NCBI RefSeq assembly: GCF_905220705.1
Contig: NZ_CAJNAT010000001.1
Span: 62,001-126,000 of the forward strand
Source: Paraburkholderia domus
Lineage (GTDB): Bacteria > Pseudomonadota > Gammaproteobacteria > Burkholderiales > Burkholderiaceae
Reading direction: 5' to 3'
DNA length: 64,000 nucleotides
Below the pieces are notes generated by a model. It saw only the letters and a program-made list of their open reading frames with translations, made no database searches and had not been told where the DNA came from. A program made the translations under genes and the position numbers. This document shows, one piece after another, positions 1 to 10,800 of the stretch (within the stretch, counting starts at the first letter, position 1; every line of letters begins with the position of its first letter).

Positions 1-272
1 ACTCATCTGCGGATCAGAGCGGTTCCTTCACCGTGCCCGCCACCGCGTTGTTCCACGACGGCACGCAGCCGGCCGTGTGGGTCGTGCGTGCCGCGGATAA
101 CGCGTTGGAACTGCGCCGCGTGACAGTCACGCGCTATAACGAGCGCACGATCGTGATCGGCCAGGGGCTCAAGGACGGTGAGCGCGTCGTACTGCAAGGC
201 GTACACACCGTGACCGCCGGCGAAAAAGTCCACGTGATCCCGCCGCTGCATCCCGAGGACTTCGCTTCATGA
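1..272 (+). CDS. RND efflux periplasmic adaptor (membrane fusion protein), C-terminal fragment
   Basis: The frame is open from the left edge, so the start lies outside the window. The last 90 or so residues read as the end of an HlyD/AcrA-type adaptor: a beta-barrel ending (VPATALFHDGTQPAVWVV) followed by a membrane-proximal stretch (GLKDGERVVLQGVHTVTAGEKV). Such proteins bridge the inner-membrane pump and the outer-membrane channel. The stop overlaps the ATG of the next gene (ATGA), which indicates a translationally coupled efflux operon. Substrate cannot be told from this fragment. Confidence 0.85.
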   Translation, partial: SSADQSGSFTVPATALFHDGTQPAVWVVRAADNALELRRVTVTRYNERTIVIGQGLKDGERVVLQGVHTVTAGEKVHVIPPLHPEDFAS

Positions 273-3200
273 GCACCACGCATGAAGAAGGACGCTTCAA
301 CCTGTCCGCTTGGGCGCTGCGCCATCAGGCGCTGGTCGTTTTCCTGATCGCGCTCGCTACCGCGTTCGGCATTCTCGCCTATACCCGCCTCGCGCAGTCC
401 GAAGACCCGCCCTTCACGTTCCGCGTGATGGTGATTCGCACCTTCTGGCCCGGCGCGACCGCGCGCCAGGTGCAGGAACAGGTCACCGACCGCATCGGTC
501 GGAAATTGCAGGAAACGCCCGCGATCGACTTCGTGCGCAGTTACTCACGCCCCGGCGAATCGCTGATGTTCTTCTCCATGAAAGACTCGGCGCCGGTCAA
601 GGACGTGCCCGAAACCTGGTACCAGGTGCGCAAGAAAGTCGGCGATATCGCGACAAGCTTGCCGCCAGGCATTCAAGGCCCGTTCTTCAACGACGAATTC
701 GGCGACGTCTACACCAACATCTACACGCTCGAAGGCGACGGCTTTTCCGCCGCGCAACTGCACGACTACGCGGACCAGTTGCGCACGGTGCTGCTGCGTG
801 TGCCGGGCGTCGGCAAGGTCGATTATTTCGGCGATCCGGATCAGCACATCTACATCGAGATTGCCAACACGCAACTCACACGTCTCGGCATCTCGCCGCA
901 GCAACTGGGCCAGGCCATCAATTCGCAGAACAGCGTCTCGCCGGCGGGCACGCTGACCACCACCGACGACCGAGTGTTCGTGCGCCCCACCGGTCAGTTC
1001 AAGGACGTCAACGCACTCGCCGACACGCTGATTCGCATCAACAACCGCTCGTTCCGTCTCGGCGACATCGCGACCATCAAGCGTGGCTACGACGATCCAG
1101 TCGCCACGCAAATGCGCGCCGGCGGCAAGGCGGTGCTCGGCATCGGCGTAACGATGCAGCCGGGCGGCGACGTGATTCGTCTGGGCAAAGCGCTCGATCA
1201 GGAGATGGTCAAGCTGCAGACTTACCTGCCCGCCGGTTTACACCTGGTCGAAGTGTCGAGCATGCCGAACGCGGTCGCGCGTTCTGTCGACGATTTTCTC
1301 GAAGCCGTCGCCGAAGCGATTGCAATCGTACTGGTGGTCAGCCTTCTGTCTCTCGGCGTGCGCACCGGCATGGTGGTCGTGATCTCGATACCTGTCGTGC
1401 TCGCCGTCACGGCGCTGTGCATGTATCTATTCGACATCGGGCTGCACAAAGTGTCGTTGGGCACGCTGGTGCTCGCTTTGGGGCTCCTGGTGGACGACGC
1501 CATCATCGCGGTCGAAATGATGTCGGTGAAGCTCGAGCAAGGCTGGAGCCGCACACGCGCCGCAGCCTATGCGTACACCAGTACGGCCTTTCCGATGCTG
1601 ACCGGGACGCTCGTGACCGTCTCCGGCTTCCTGCCGATTGCTTTGGCGAAGTCGAGCACAGGCGAATACACGCGCTCGATCTTCGAGGTGTCGGCGATCG
1701 CGCTGATCGCGTCATGGCTCGCGGCCGTGGTGCTGATTCCGCTGCTCGGCTATCACATGCTGCCGGAGCGCAAACGTCAGGAACACGAAGCGGAAGATCA
1801 CGAACACGACATCTACGACACCCGTTTCTATAAGCGGCTGCGTGGCTGGATCGGTTGGTGCATCGAGCGGCGTTTCGTCGTGCTGGCGATCACCGTCGTG
1901 TTGTTCATTCTGGCCATGGCAGGCTTCACGCTGGTGCCGCAGCAATTCTTCCCGAGCTCGGACCGTCCCGAGTTGCTGGTAGATGTGCGCTTGCCCGAAG
2001 GTGCGTCGTTCGAAGCGACGTTGCGACAAGCCGAGCGGTTGGAAAAAGCGCTGGTCGGCCGTCCGGAAATCGATCATGCGGTGAACTTCGTCGGTACCGG
2101 TGCGCCGCGTTTCTATCTGCCGCTCGACCAGCAATTGCCGCAGCCCAATTTCGCGCAGTTCGTGATCACGGCGAAATCCGTGAAAGATCGCGAGAAACTC
2201 GCACAGTGGCTCGAACCGGAATTGCGCAACAACTTTCCGGCGATCCGCACACGCCTGTCGCGCCTCGAGAATGGGCCGCCGGTCGGCTATCCCGTGCAGT
2301 TCCGCGTGAGCGGCGACGATATCGCCACCGTACGCTCGATCGCCGAGCGCGTCGCCGCGACCATGCGCGCCGACCGCGGCACCAGCAACGTCCAGTTCGA
2401 CTGGGACGAGCCCGCCGAGCGCTCGGTGCGCTTCGAAGTCGATCAGAAGAAGGCACGCGAACTCGGCGTGAGCTCCGAAGACATTTCGAGCTTCCTCGCG
2501 ATGACGCTCTCCGGCTACACCGTCACGCAGTATCGCGAGCGCGACAAGCTGATTAGCGTCGATCTGCGCGCGCCCAAAGCGGAACGCGTCGACCCCGCGA
2601 AACTCGTCACGCTGGCGATGCCGACGCCGAACGGCCCGGTGCCGCTCGGCACGCTCGGTCACCTGCGCAACGACCTCGAATACGGTGTGATCTGGGAACG
2701 CGACCGGCAACCCACCATCACGGTGCAGTCCGACGTCGCCCCCGGCGCGCAAGGGATCGATGTCACGCATGCCGTCGACAAGGCCCTCAGCCAGATTCGC
2801 AGCACGCTGCCGGTCGGCTACCGGATCGAAATCGGCGGGTCGGTCGAGGAAAGCGGCAAGGGGCAGACGTCGATCAACGCACAGATGCCGATCATGATCA
2901 TCGCCGTGCTGGTGCTCCTGATGGTTCAGTTGCAAAGTTTCGCGCGCGTGCTGATGGTGGTGATGACCGCGCCGCTCGGCCTGATCGGCGTGGTTATCAC
3001 GCTGCTGCTGTTCGGCCAGCCATTCGGCTTCGTTGCGATGCTCGGGGTGATCGCCATGTTCGGCATCATCATGCGCAACTCGGTGATTCTGGTCGATCAG
3101 ATCGAGCAGGACATTGCTGCGGGGCATAAGCGCTTCGACGCGATCGTCGGCGCGACGGTGCGGCGCTTTCGGCCGATCACGCTCACCGCGGCAGCCGCCG

Positions 3201-3391
3201 TGCTCGCGCTGATTCCGCTGCTGCGCTCGAACTTCTTCGGCCCGATGGCCACTGCGCTGATGGGCGGCATTACGAGCGCGACCATTCTCACGCTGTTCTA
3301 TCTGCCGGCCTTGTACGCCACATCGTTCAGAGTGCGCGACGACGAGCGCGAGCCGCAGACGCCGTCCGGCACGACGCATTCGGGGAATTGA
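269..3391 (+). CDS. RND efflux transporter permease subunit
   Basis: This 1040-residue protein has the length and duplicated layout of hydrophobe/amphiphile RND pumps: one N-terminal membrane helix (about 18-38), a large periplasmic loop, a helix bundle at about 340-500, a second loop and a second bundle at about 870-1020. The proton-relay acidic pair in helix 4 is visible as Asp409-Asp410 in GLLVDDAIIAVE. It should export small toxic molecules across the inner membrane by proton antiport, together with the adaptor upstream and the outer-membrane channel 4 bases downstream. Substrate specificity is not readable from the sequence. Confidence 0.95.
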   Translation: MSTTHEEGRFNLSAWALRHQALVVFLIALATAFGILAYTRLAQSEDPPFTFRVMVIRTFWPGATARQVQEQVTDRIGRKLQETPAIDFVRSYSRPGESLMFFSMKDSAPVKDVPETWYQVRKKVGDIATSLPPGIQGPFFNDEFGDVYTNIYTLEGDGFSAAQLHDYADQLRTVLLRVPGVGKVDYFGDPDQHIYIEIANTQLTRLGISPQQLGQAINSQNSVSPAGTLTTTDDRVFVRPTGQFKDVNALADTLIRINNRSFRLGDIATIKRGYDDPVATQMRAGGKAVLGIGVTMQPGGDVIRLGKALDQEMVKLQTYLPAGLHLVEVSSMPNAVARSVDDFLEAVAEAIAIVLVVSLLSLGVRTGMVVVISIPVVLAVTALCMYLFDIGLHKVSLGTLVLALGLLVDDAIIAVEMMSVKLEQGWSRTRAAAYAYTSTAFPMLTGTLVTVSGFLPIALAKSSTGEYTRSIFEVSAIALIASWLAAVVLIPLLGYHMLPERKRQEHEAEDHEHDIYDTRFYKRLRGWIGWCIERRFVVLAITVVLFILAMAGFTLVPQQFFPSSDRPELLVDVRLPEGASFEATLRQAERLEKALVGRPEIDHAVNFVGTGAPRFYLPLDQQLPQPNFAQFVITAKSVKDREKLAQWLEPELRNNFPAIRTRLSRLENGPPVGYPVQFRVSGDDIATVRSIAERVAATMRADRGTSNVQFDWDEPAERSVRFEVDQKKARELGVSSEDISSFLAMTLSGYTVTQYRERDKLISVDLRAPKAERVDPAKLVTLAMPTPNGPVPLGTLGHLRNDLEYGVIWERDRQPTITVQSDVAPGAQGIDVTHAVDKALSQIRSTLPVGYRIEIGGSVEESGKGQTSINAQMPIMIIAVLVLLMVQLQSFARVLMVVMTAPLGLIGVVITLLLFGQPFGFVAMLGVIAMFGIIMRNSVILVDQIEQDIAAGHKRFDAIVGATVRRFRPITLTAAAAVLALIPLLRSNFFGPMATALMGGITSATILTLFYLPALYATSFRVRDDEREPQTPSGTTHSGN

Positions 3392-3395
3392 GATC

Positions 3396-4865
3396 ATGGC
3401 TACCTTTGCATTCCCTCGACACTTGCGCCTCACGCTTCTCAGCGCCGCCGCACTGGCGCTGGCCGCCTGCTCGTTCGGCCCGAACGGCGAGCCGCCCGCC
3501 ATGCCGCAACCGGCCCACTACGGCGCCGAGGCGCAGCCGACGCAAACGGTGCCCGCGCAAGGCATCACCCAGCAATTCGTGGTCGGCGCGAAACCCGTGC
3601 CCGAATGGTGGAAGCTGTATCAATCGGAGGCGCTGAACGCGCTGGTCGACGAAGGCTTGCGCAACAGCCCGACGCTCGCCGCCACCGACAAGAGCCTTGC
3701 CGCCGCCCGCGAGCAACTGCGCGCACAGATCGGCAGTTCGATGCTGCCAACCATCGACGCGGGCGGCCAGGCCACCCGCAATCGCGCGCTAGCGATCCCC
3801 GAGGCGGGTCCGAATACGTTCCTGTACGACATCTTCGTCGGCCAATTGCAGGCGCACTACACGTTCGACCTGTTCGGCGCAGCGCGTCTAGCCGACGCCG
3901 CGCTTGCTGCTCGCGTGAACGTGCAGGCCTATCAGTTCGACGCTGCGCGCCGCGCGCTGGCCGCCAACATCGTGACGGCGGCGATCACGAGCGCCGCGCT
4001 GCATGCGCAGATCGAGACAACCGAACGGCTCGTGACGATTGCCAACGATCAGGCGCGCGACACGCAACGGCGCTACGCACTGGGCGCGGTCTCACACGCC
4101 GATCAGTTGAGCGCACAGCAAAGTGCGGCGAGCCTGTCCGCGAGTTTGCCGGGCTTGAAGCAACAATGGCTAACGACGCGTCATGCTTTGGCTGTACTGC
4201 TTGGCCGCACGCCGGACGCTGCCCCGGACGACCTCGATCTTGCGCAACTGCATGTGCCTGAACAGGTGCCGGTCGTGGTGCCATCCGAGCTGCTGCGCAG
4301 CCGGCCCGACATCCAGGCTGCGGACGCCGCCTTGAAAGCCGCGGCGGCCGATGTCGGCGTCGCGACGGCGCAGATGTTTCCGAGCCTCTCGCTGAGTGCG
4401 TCGATGGGACAAGGCGGCTTTAGCTGGCCGGTGGCGCTGTCCGGCGCGGGGGCGATATGGAGTATTGGCGCGTCATTGTCACAACCGTTGTTTCATGGCG
4501 GCGCACTGTTCGCGCAGCGCCGCGCGGCGGTCGACACGTATGACGCTACGGTTTCGCAGTACAAGCAGACCGTGCTGGCCGCGTTCCAGAACGTTGCCGA
4601 TACGCTTGCAGCGCTGCAGCACGACTCGCAAGCGCTCGACGCGGCGAACGTCGCCGCGCGCTCGGCGCAGGGGATTTTCGACGAGACGGGCGGGCGCTAC
4701 CGGCTGGGCGCGTTACCGATTGCGTCAACGCGTTCGAGCGAACAGCAGTTTCGCAATGCGCAGCTCGATGAGATCCGTTATACGAGTGCGCGGCTGACGG
4801 ATACCGCGGCGTTGTTTCAGGCGATGGGCAATCCGCCGGTGGAGTCGGACCCGTCCGGGCGTTAG
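3396..4865 (+). CDS. NodT/OprM-type outer-membrane efflux lipoprotein
   Basis: The 489-residue protein starts with a lipoprotein signal ending in LALAAC, so Cys25 would be lipidated. It then shows the twin TolC-like repeats of the NodT family, with FDLFGAARLADAALAAR and SRPDIQAADAALKAAAADVG as landmarks. It would form the outer-membrane channel of the RND pump encoded just upstream. The C-terminus is short (VESDPSGR) and differs from the longer Ala-rich tail of a second, broken copy at 13382-14214. The stop codon overlaps the stop of the giant gene on the other strand by a few bases. This suggests that the 3' end was rewritten when that gene was inserted. Confidence 0.93.
   Translation: MATFAFPRHLRLTLLSAAALALAACSFGPNGEPPAMPQPAHYGAEAQPTQTVPAQGITQQFVVGAKPVPEWWKLYQSEALNALVDEGLRNSPTLAATDKSLAAAREQLRAQIGSSMLPTIDAGGQATRNRALAIPEAGPNTFLYDIFVGQLQAHYTFDLFGAARLADAALAARVNVQAYQFDAARRALAANIVTAAITSAALHAQIETTERLVTIANDQARDTQRRYALGAVSHADQLSAQQSAASLSASLPGLKQQWLTTRHALAVLLGRTPDAAPDDLDLAQLHVPEQVPVVVPSELLRSRPDIQAADAALKAAAADVGVATAQMFPSLSLSASMGQGGFSWPVALSGAGAIWSIGASLSQPLFHGGALFAQRRAAVDTYDATVSQYKQTVLAAFQNVADTLAALQHDSQALDAANVAARSAQGIFDETGGRYRLGALPIASTRSSEQQFRNAQLDEIRYTSARLTDTAALFQAMGNPPVESDPSGR
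3496..4847 (+). repeat. Intact copy of duplicated nodT segment
   Basis: This stretch aligns with 13382-14151 in the same orientation, apart from a 583-base deletion in the second copy. Similarity starts near the ATG at 3501 (matching 13388) and ends at the GTGGAGTCG near 4847 (matching 14151). The last 450 bases or so are almost identical and the first 170 are visibly more diverged. The two copies bracket the giant gene as direct repeats about 9.9 kb apart. Confidence 0.93.
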
Positions 4866-7800
4866 CTCTGCAGGAACGTCGATAAGGAACGTCCCGAGGT
4901 GAATAACAATTGCACCTGCTCCGGCGCGAGCGCCTTGTTCCACATAGCGAGGTCGTTGAAGGCCATCGTACCGGTAGCACGACCGTAGCGTGAGTAATAG
5001 TCGCCCCGTGCGTCCTCGTTAAGGCCGATGGTCGAGTGGACACCGACAAGCTTTCTCATGTCCATGCCGTCCAGACTCAACGTCGCTGTCTGCAAACCAC
5101 GCGACGGGTCGCCCACGTACACGGTGGCAGTCCGCGCGATGGTGTCGAAGGCTATTGCTACGTAAACCCACGCGTTGATGGTGAAAGGAATATACCCATC
5201 GACACGCTTGCTGCCGTCCGCAACATTGAACTTCAACAAACCTGTGTTTTGCTGATCAATCACGAAGCCGGGATTCAGGGCCGCGCCCCAGTCCTTGTTG
5301 CACAGAATGGGCGCATGGTGCTGCACACCGTCAGATTTGAACCAGAACCCAATTGAGAATTGCGGGTGGGCGCTGACGTCATCGACGAGCTTCAAACGGT
5401 TCACCGCTCTCCTTACGTTATTCAGCGACGACACCTGCAACGCCTTGCCATCGAAATTGTCGTCGATCTGTACTTCGGTCGTCGTCGACAGGCTGCCGAA
5501 CGGTCGCAGCGATACGCCCGGCGTAATCGCGTCAGCGAGGCCGTTATCGAATGAGAAGAAGTGAATCAGTCCACCGGCAAGCGTGGTGTCGCGCAACTCC
5601 GCTCGCCCATAGCCGGTTTGCGCGGGCGACGACACCGCACCGCTGCCCTGATCGGCGCCCGGCGTCGACATAGACGCAAGCGGCCGATCGCTATCGTGCG
5701 ACGTTGCCCGGTCGTTAGCGGACGGCGTAGATTCGGGCTGAACCACGGTCGAAGCGGACACAGTCGGCGCCACGTCAGCTAGGCCGGCGCCCGCCTGGCC
5801 ATACCAGTCGGCCTCTCTGAGCAAAAAAGCATCGTCAACAAAAGTCCGCGCATCAACCGGGTAAGGCGGGCTGAATGCCAACGCCGCCTCATACGACGGA
5901 AAATCTTTGTATTTGACGGTTGCCTCCGTATTCGCAAATCCTGTCTGGTAAATGCTGACCCACTCTTCCTCGACTTCGAGCAGAGGACCGGTAATGTCAA
6001 ATTTAGCGAATTGGCCAGCAGTAGGGTCCAGCACAAACTTGACATTGGTAGCGTCCAGTATGAGCGTGAAGTGCCTCCCGTTCACCCATTCGATACCCCC
6101 CTCTTCCCAATAGTTAATAGCCCGGATATAGACCGATACCCTCGGGTCGCTAATAAAATCCCGAAGCTCCTCAATACGCTCAGCTTTTTCCTGCGGCATT
6201 CCCTTAACGTCAAAACTCTTTACGAATTCACTATTTTCTCGACCTTTTAAAAGATCCCACAACCTTCTTACTGCGCCCATCGAATTGTCGACTTGAGAAT
6301 TTATAAAACCCGCGATGTTCCCGTTGTGCTCATAAGCAAGATTCAGAAGTGATCTGATATGATCAACCATCTCTCCGCGCGGCACGGTAGATTCATCAAT
6401 GCGCCTGACTGGTTCAATTTTTCGAGCATCAAATTTTTCGTCAAAATCTTTAATTGTACAATCTGAATTCGCCAGCACCTTGAAGTCGGGTTTCTCTTTA
6501 CGCGCTCCAATCGACATATCTTCGGAATAGGTCGAAACTTTTACTTTACCTCTGTCTTTCGTCAGCAGCGCATACGCGATTCCTACCCGAGGATCACGCG
6601 ACACCGGATCAATTCTATTATAATCGAATTGATTTACGTTACTCTTCACTTTCGTCGTTCGGGTACTCGTGCCATCAGGCGCATATTTTCCAAAGTAGTT
6701 AATCGTGCTTTTATGATAATTTGACAGTATATCAACCAGCGCGTCGTTACCCCGAAGCGGTGCCCCGTGGTCGTCAGTCAATATCCCGTTATTGATCCGC
6801 AAACCGGTAAACGGCTTTCCCCCAAGGGAAAGATGAGCCTTATAAAAACTTGCTGCGCCATCGCGACTTGTTAGCCAGTCACTATCTCCCGCCTTTTGCC
6901 CGAAATGAAAAGCATAAAAGTAATCCGCATCCACGGCATAAATCATCGTGCAACCGCTCAATTCACCAGCCGAAATGATAATCGGATGTCCTTCCTGTAT
7001 CTCTTCAAGCAAGATGCGGACTCCAACTGTTCCTGATTGACCGTTGGAAATCTCGATTATCTTGACATTGTCATCAAGCAAATTTTTATCTCCCCACAAA
7101 CCCATAACGGGACCATTTCTGGATTTGGACGTGACGTGTCCACCTCCCCATACCTCAATAGCCCCGCGCAACCGTCCGTCGGCTTTATCGATTTCTGCCA
7201 TCGAAAATTTTTGCGGCGACAATGCCGCTGTTTCTATGATCGAGTCACTTCGCACAAAGTCAAAATCAATACCCGGGCTATCAGGCATTTCGCCAAATAA
7301 CAATCCCGAACCCATCAACGGCTGTACGTCCCCACGCTTTAGTCTTTCCATTTTTTTATTTTCTGGCACAGGGGACATAACCTTCCGTTGTGTCGGAGAA
7401 CCATTATGTACAACCCAACGCCGGTCATCATCCAATCTAACTGGAACTGCATGATTTAATCGTTTTGGATGAGCGGGATCTATCACCCGCCAAGTACTGG
7501 CATAATTATCCCAGCGCACCTGATAGACTGCGCGATCGATCTCAATGTAATTAAAAGAGTTTTCTGATATGGAACTTCCTGAAACTGGCTTGCTGTAGAT
7601 GCCGCTATCAAACGGACCGCCACCTTCAATCATTCCATCCAAAGTAATATCTTTTCTCTGCCACTTACTATTTATCGATCCAAATTCACCCGCATTCACC
7701 GGAGGCGGACCGAATACTGTGTCTGCTACATCATTCAACATGGCGCCATTTTTAAACTTCGGCAGCTTCGCCAATCCGTTGAAAACCGGACCGAATGCCG

Positions 7801-10800
7801 TTTTCAACGGAACCGGCTCGAGCAGGTCATATAATCCCCACCCGATAATACGGGCGCTCTCTCCAGCCGTCATCAAGCCTAAACGCGGCAATTCCCTTAC
7901 GACTGTCATGATTAATGGCCCACCGGATAAGCCAGTCTTTCGCGCCGTCCATACCATTTTTGCAATCCGGTTAAGCATATCTCGGGTCAAACTCACCGCG
8001 GACAAAAACGTCGAGCCAAGCGCCGCAAAGACTGTGAGACTGTCGAATATAAGTTGACTCACATTTGGCGTATATTTTCTGTCGGTCTGACTGGAATAAA
8101 TCTCTGCATAAAATGGCACGAACGATAACGCAAGCTGCTGCCAGAACGACGGCTTATACAAGACGCTTTTTGACGCCTCCGCAATTTCTTTAATATTTTT
8201 ATGACTAAAATCCCTGACTGCAGAAAGCAACGGACCCTCAGTTATCTCAGACATTGACGACTTGTAAGAAAAAAGCACCAACGGCCTATCGTTTTCATTA
8301 GAAAAACTGTTCTCGCCCAAAAGAGGAACAATCAGCTTATCCCTTAAGTCGTGCCACCGTTCATAATTCCTTTCCTTGGTAATATTTTCGTCCGGATAAT
8401 TCATATTGAAATCATAATCATACAGATCAAACCAGGCATTATTCCCCTCGTGCTGTCTGCGATAAGGATTGTCCCTTATAGATTTTAAATATACATTTTC
8501 ACCCATCTCCCGGTTACCAATATATTTGGCAACCATCGCATTCGGCAAGCATGCAATCAGCAGCCAATCGTAATTCTCCAATCTGACAAATGCCAGTCCA
8601 CCCGGAACTTCCGAGCCGCCCAACACATCCCAAAATTTTAATTTATAAAAATTTCTGAAATTCCCGTAGATTTGCGCGGCAGTCAAACCAGACGATATCA
8701 TTAACGACGTCGATATCAAATCCGCCTCATGCTTGCTAAACAGGTCGACATAATTGGCAAACTGGTCCGTAAATTCCTGCTGCGTGTAAAAATTATCACT
8801 ACTCTTGAAATCCCAGAGAGAGATATACCCTTCAGGCTTCTTTGCAATAGTTCCCAATGGGCCCATCGCCTTCTTGTCAGACAGAAATTTCACAAGAATC
8901 CGGTCAGAGTGTATCTCTCTGCAGTCGGCCGAAATTTTCAAATCCTTCATAATAGCGTAAATTACTGCCGCCACACTTATCAAATCCCGCCCAACACTCT
9001 CATCAGACTTACTTAAATCATAATAAGCGTCCAATGCAATTGGACCGGACACTCCTTTCAATGGAGTATCAGAATTTTCAGAATAGAATATGACTGCCTC
9101 TCTTTGAGCAGCAAGAATATCGCGATAATCACCGTGAAGAATTATTTTATTAATTTCAGATACATCTAACCTTGAGACTATCCTGATATAATTTTGGGTA
9201 AGCGAAAAGAATTCGTACAGGTACTTCGTTGCCACGTCGGATGCGTCCAACTCTTCCACATCCTTCTGAGTGTAGTTGGCTCGCTCGTCACCCAGCAATT
9301 TCATCCGCACGGAAGACTGCTTGAATAGTGAATAAAGATATGCAACGCGGCTTACCCGCGAACAGGAGGCAAAATCCTCAGCGGAGTTAGTCTTCGACCA
9401 GACGTCCAGAATATCCTGCCTGGCCAATGCGATTCCATGTCTGTAAGTAGTGAGCCTCTCTTCCTCGAGTCGCACGTCATTATTGTAATCCTCAAGATTC
9501 TGCTCAAGACTCCGGATTTCTTCTCTTTTAGCCTGTATTTTCTCTACTCCGCTAGCGATTCCAGCTTTATCGAGACCGTATTTTTTCTTGAGAGATTCTA
9601 TTTCCGCATTAATGGCGTTTATTGCGTAGATTTGCTCCTCACCAAAAAAACTGGCCGAAACATGCCCGTCGATTATTTCATCCAGGCTGTCTTGCAGGGC
9701 TTTCATTTTGGTTTCCTGAGGCGCTAAACCTGCCAATATGAATCCATTTCTCTCTTCCAGATCCAGCATCTCAGTATCCAGCCGGGTGATCCGATTCTTA
9801 ACGTCACGCCGAAATGACACATATCTACTGTTATCTTCTGTTGTTGATAATGCTTCCTCGAAGGCATCTTCGTCGACCCATCTCAAGGAAAGCGAGTTTC
9901 GGTATTCCTGGAACATGGGAATCTGAACTTCTGAATTATAATAACTCCACAAGGTTAGCCAGTCTTCCGAATTCTCATCACGTCCAGAAGAGCTCAGATG
10001 GGCAATCCGATTTTCCACCTCACTCTTCGCCAACATTATTTCCGCGATTAATTGAGATTTAAAATTTTTAAATTCTTTTGCAAACCACCCATCAAGTTGA
10101 TCTCTTACATCGAACAGAAGCTCTGAATACTTGATTTCATCCTTTCCGGCCAAAACAGTTTGTATAATTTTTTTCAGCTGATAATTTGAATCATTACTGT
10201 ACACCTTATAACTGAAGAGACCTTCGATTACGTGACCTTTCTTTAGCAAGCCTGCAACCCCCTGCCCCCTCCTGTCGTCGGCATTAAATTGGCGCCACTC
10301 CACGCCGTCAAACTTTACATCGATAATTTCGTTTTTTTGATTATGTATTTTACCGATTTTTCTGTCAGCCATAAAACTGAACCGCCACCATGAGCGGCCT
10401 ACGTTTAGAAACAGATTTCCGTCTTCATCTTCATAAAGCCCATCCGAAAACCGCACGCCGCCCGGCTTCATGGCCAGACTGCCTGCCCCCCAGTTTTCAG
10501 CGACCCACGAGACCAGGTCAGGCGAAACCACTGCCGGTTTCGGTATATCGGCTTCGGGAAGCGCGCCGAAGCCCAGCCTTTTTCTATCTGTTTCAGTAAA
10601 CCCCCAAATGAAGTCCGGTCTGGATCGTTGAAGTGACAAGCCGTCTCCAGTTGCCGCATTTTTTAACTCTCCGTCGTAGACCTCCTTGGGTTGGATTTCC
10701 CAATAATTTCCGCCCACGTAAAGGCAAACGCGCCCGTTTTTGTCCTTGTAAATATTCCGGTCAATTTCACGCCAGTCGTCCGCAGGATTAGTAACGATCG

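Noticed and set aside
1712..3502. Open frame of 596 codons on the minus strand
   Set aside because: Antisense to the RND pump gene; composition is typical of an antisense frame.
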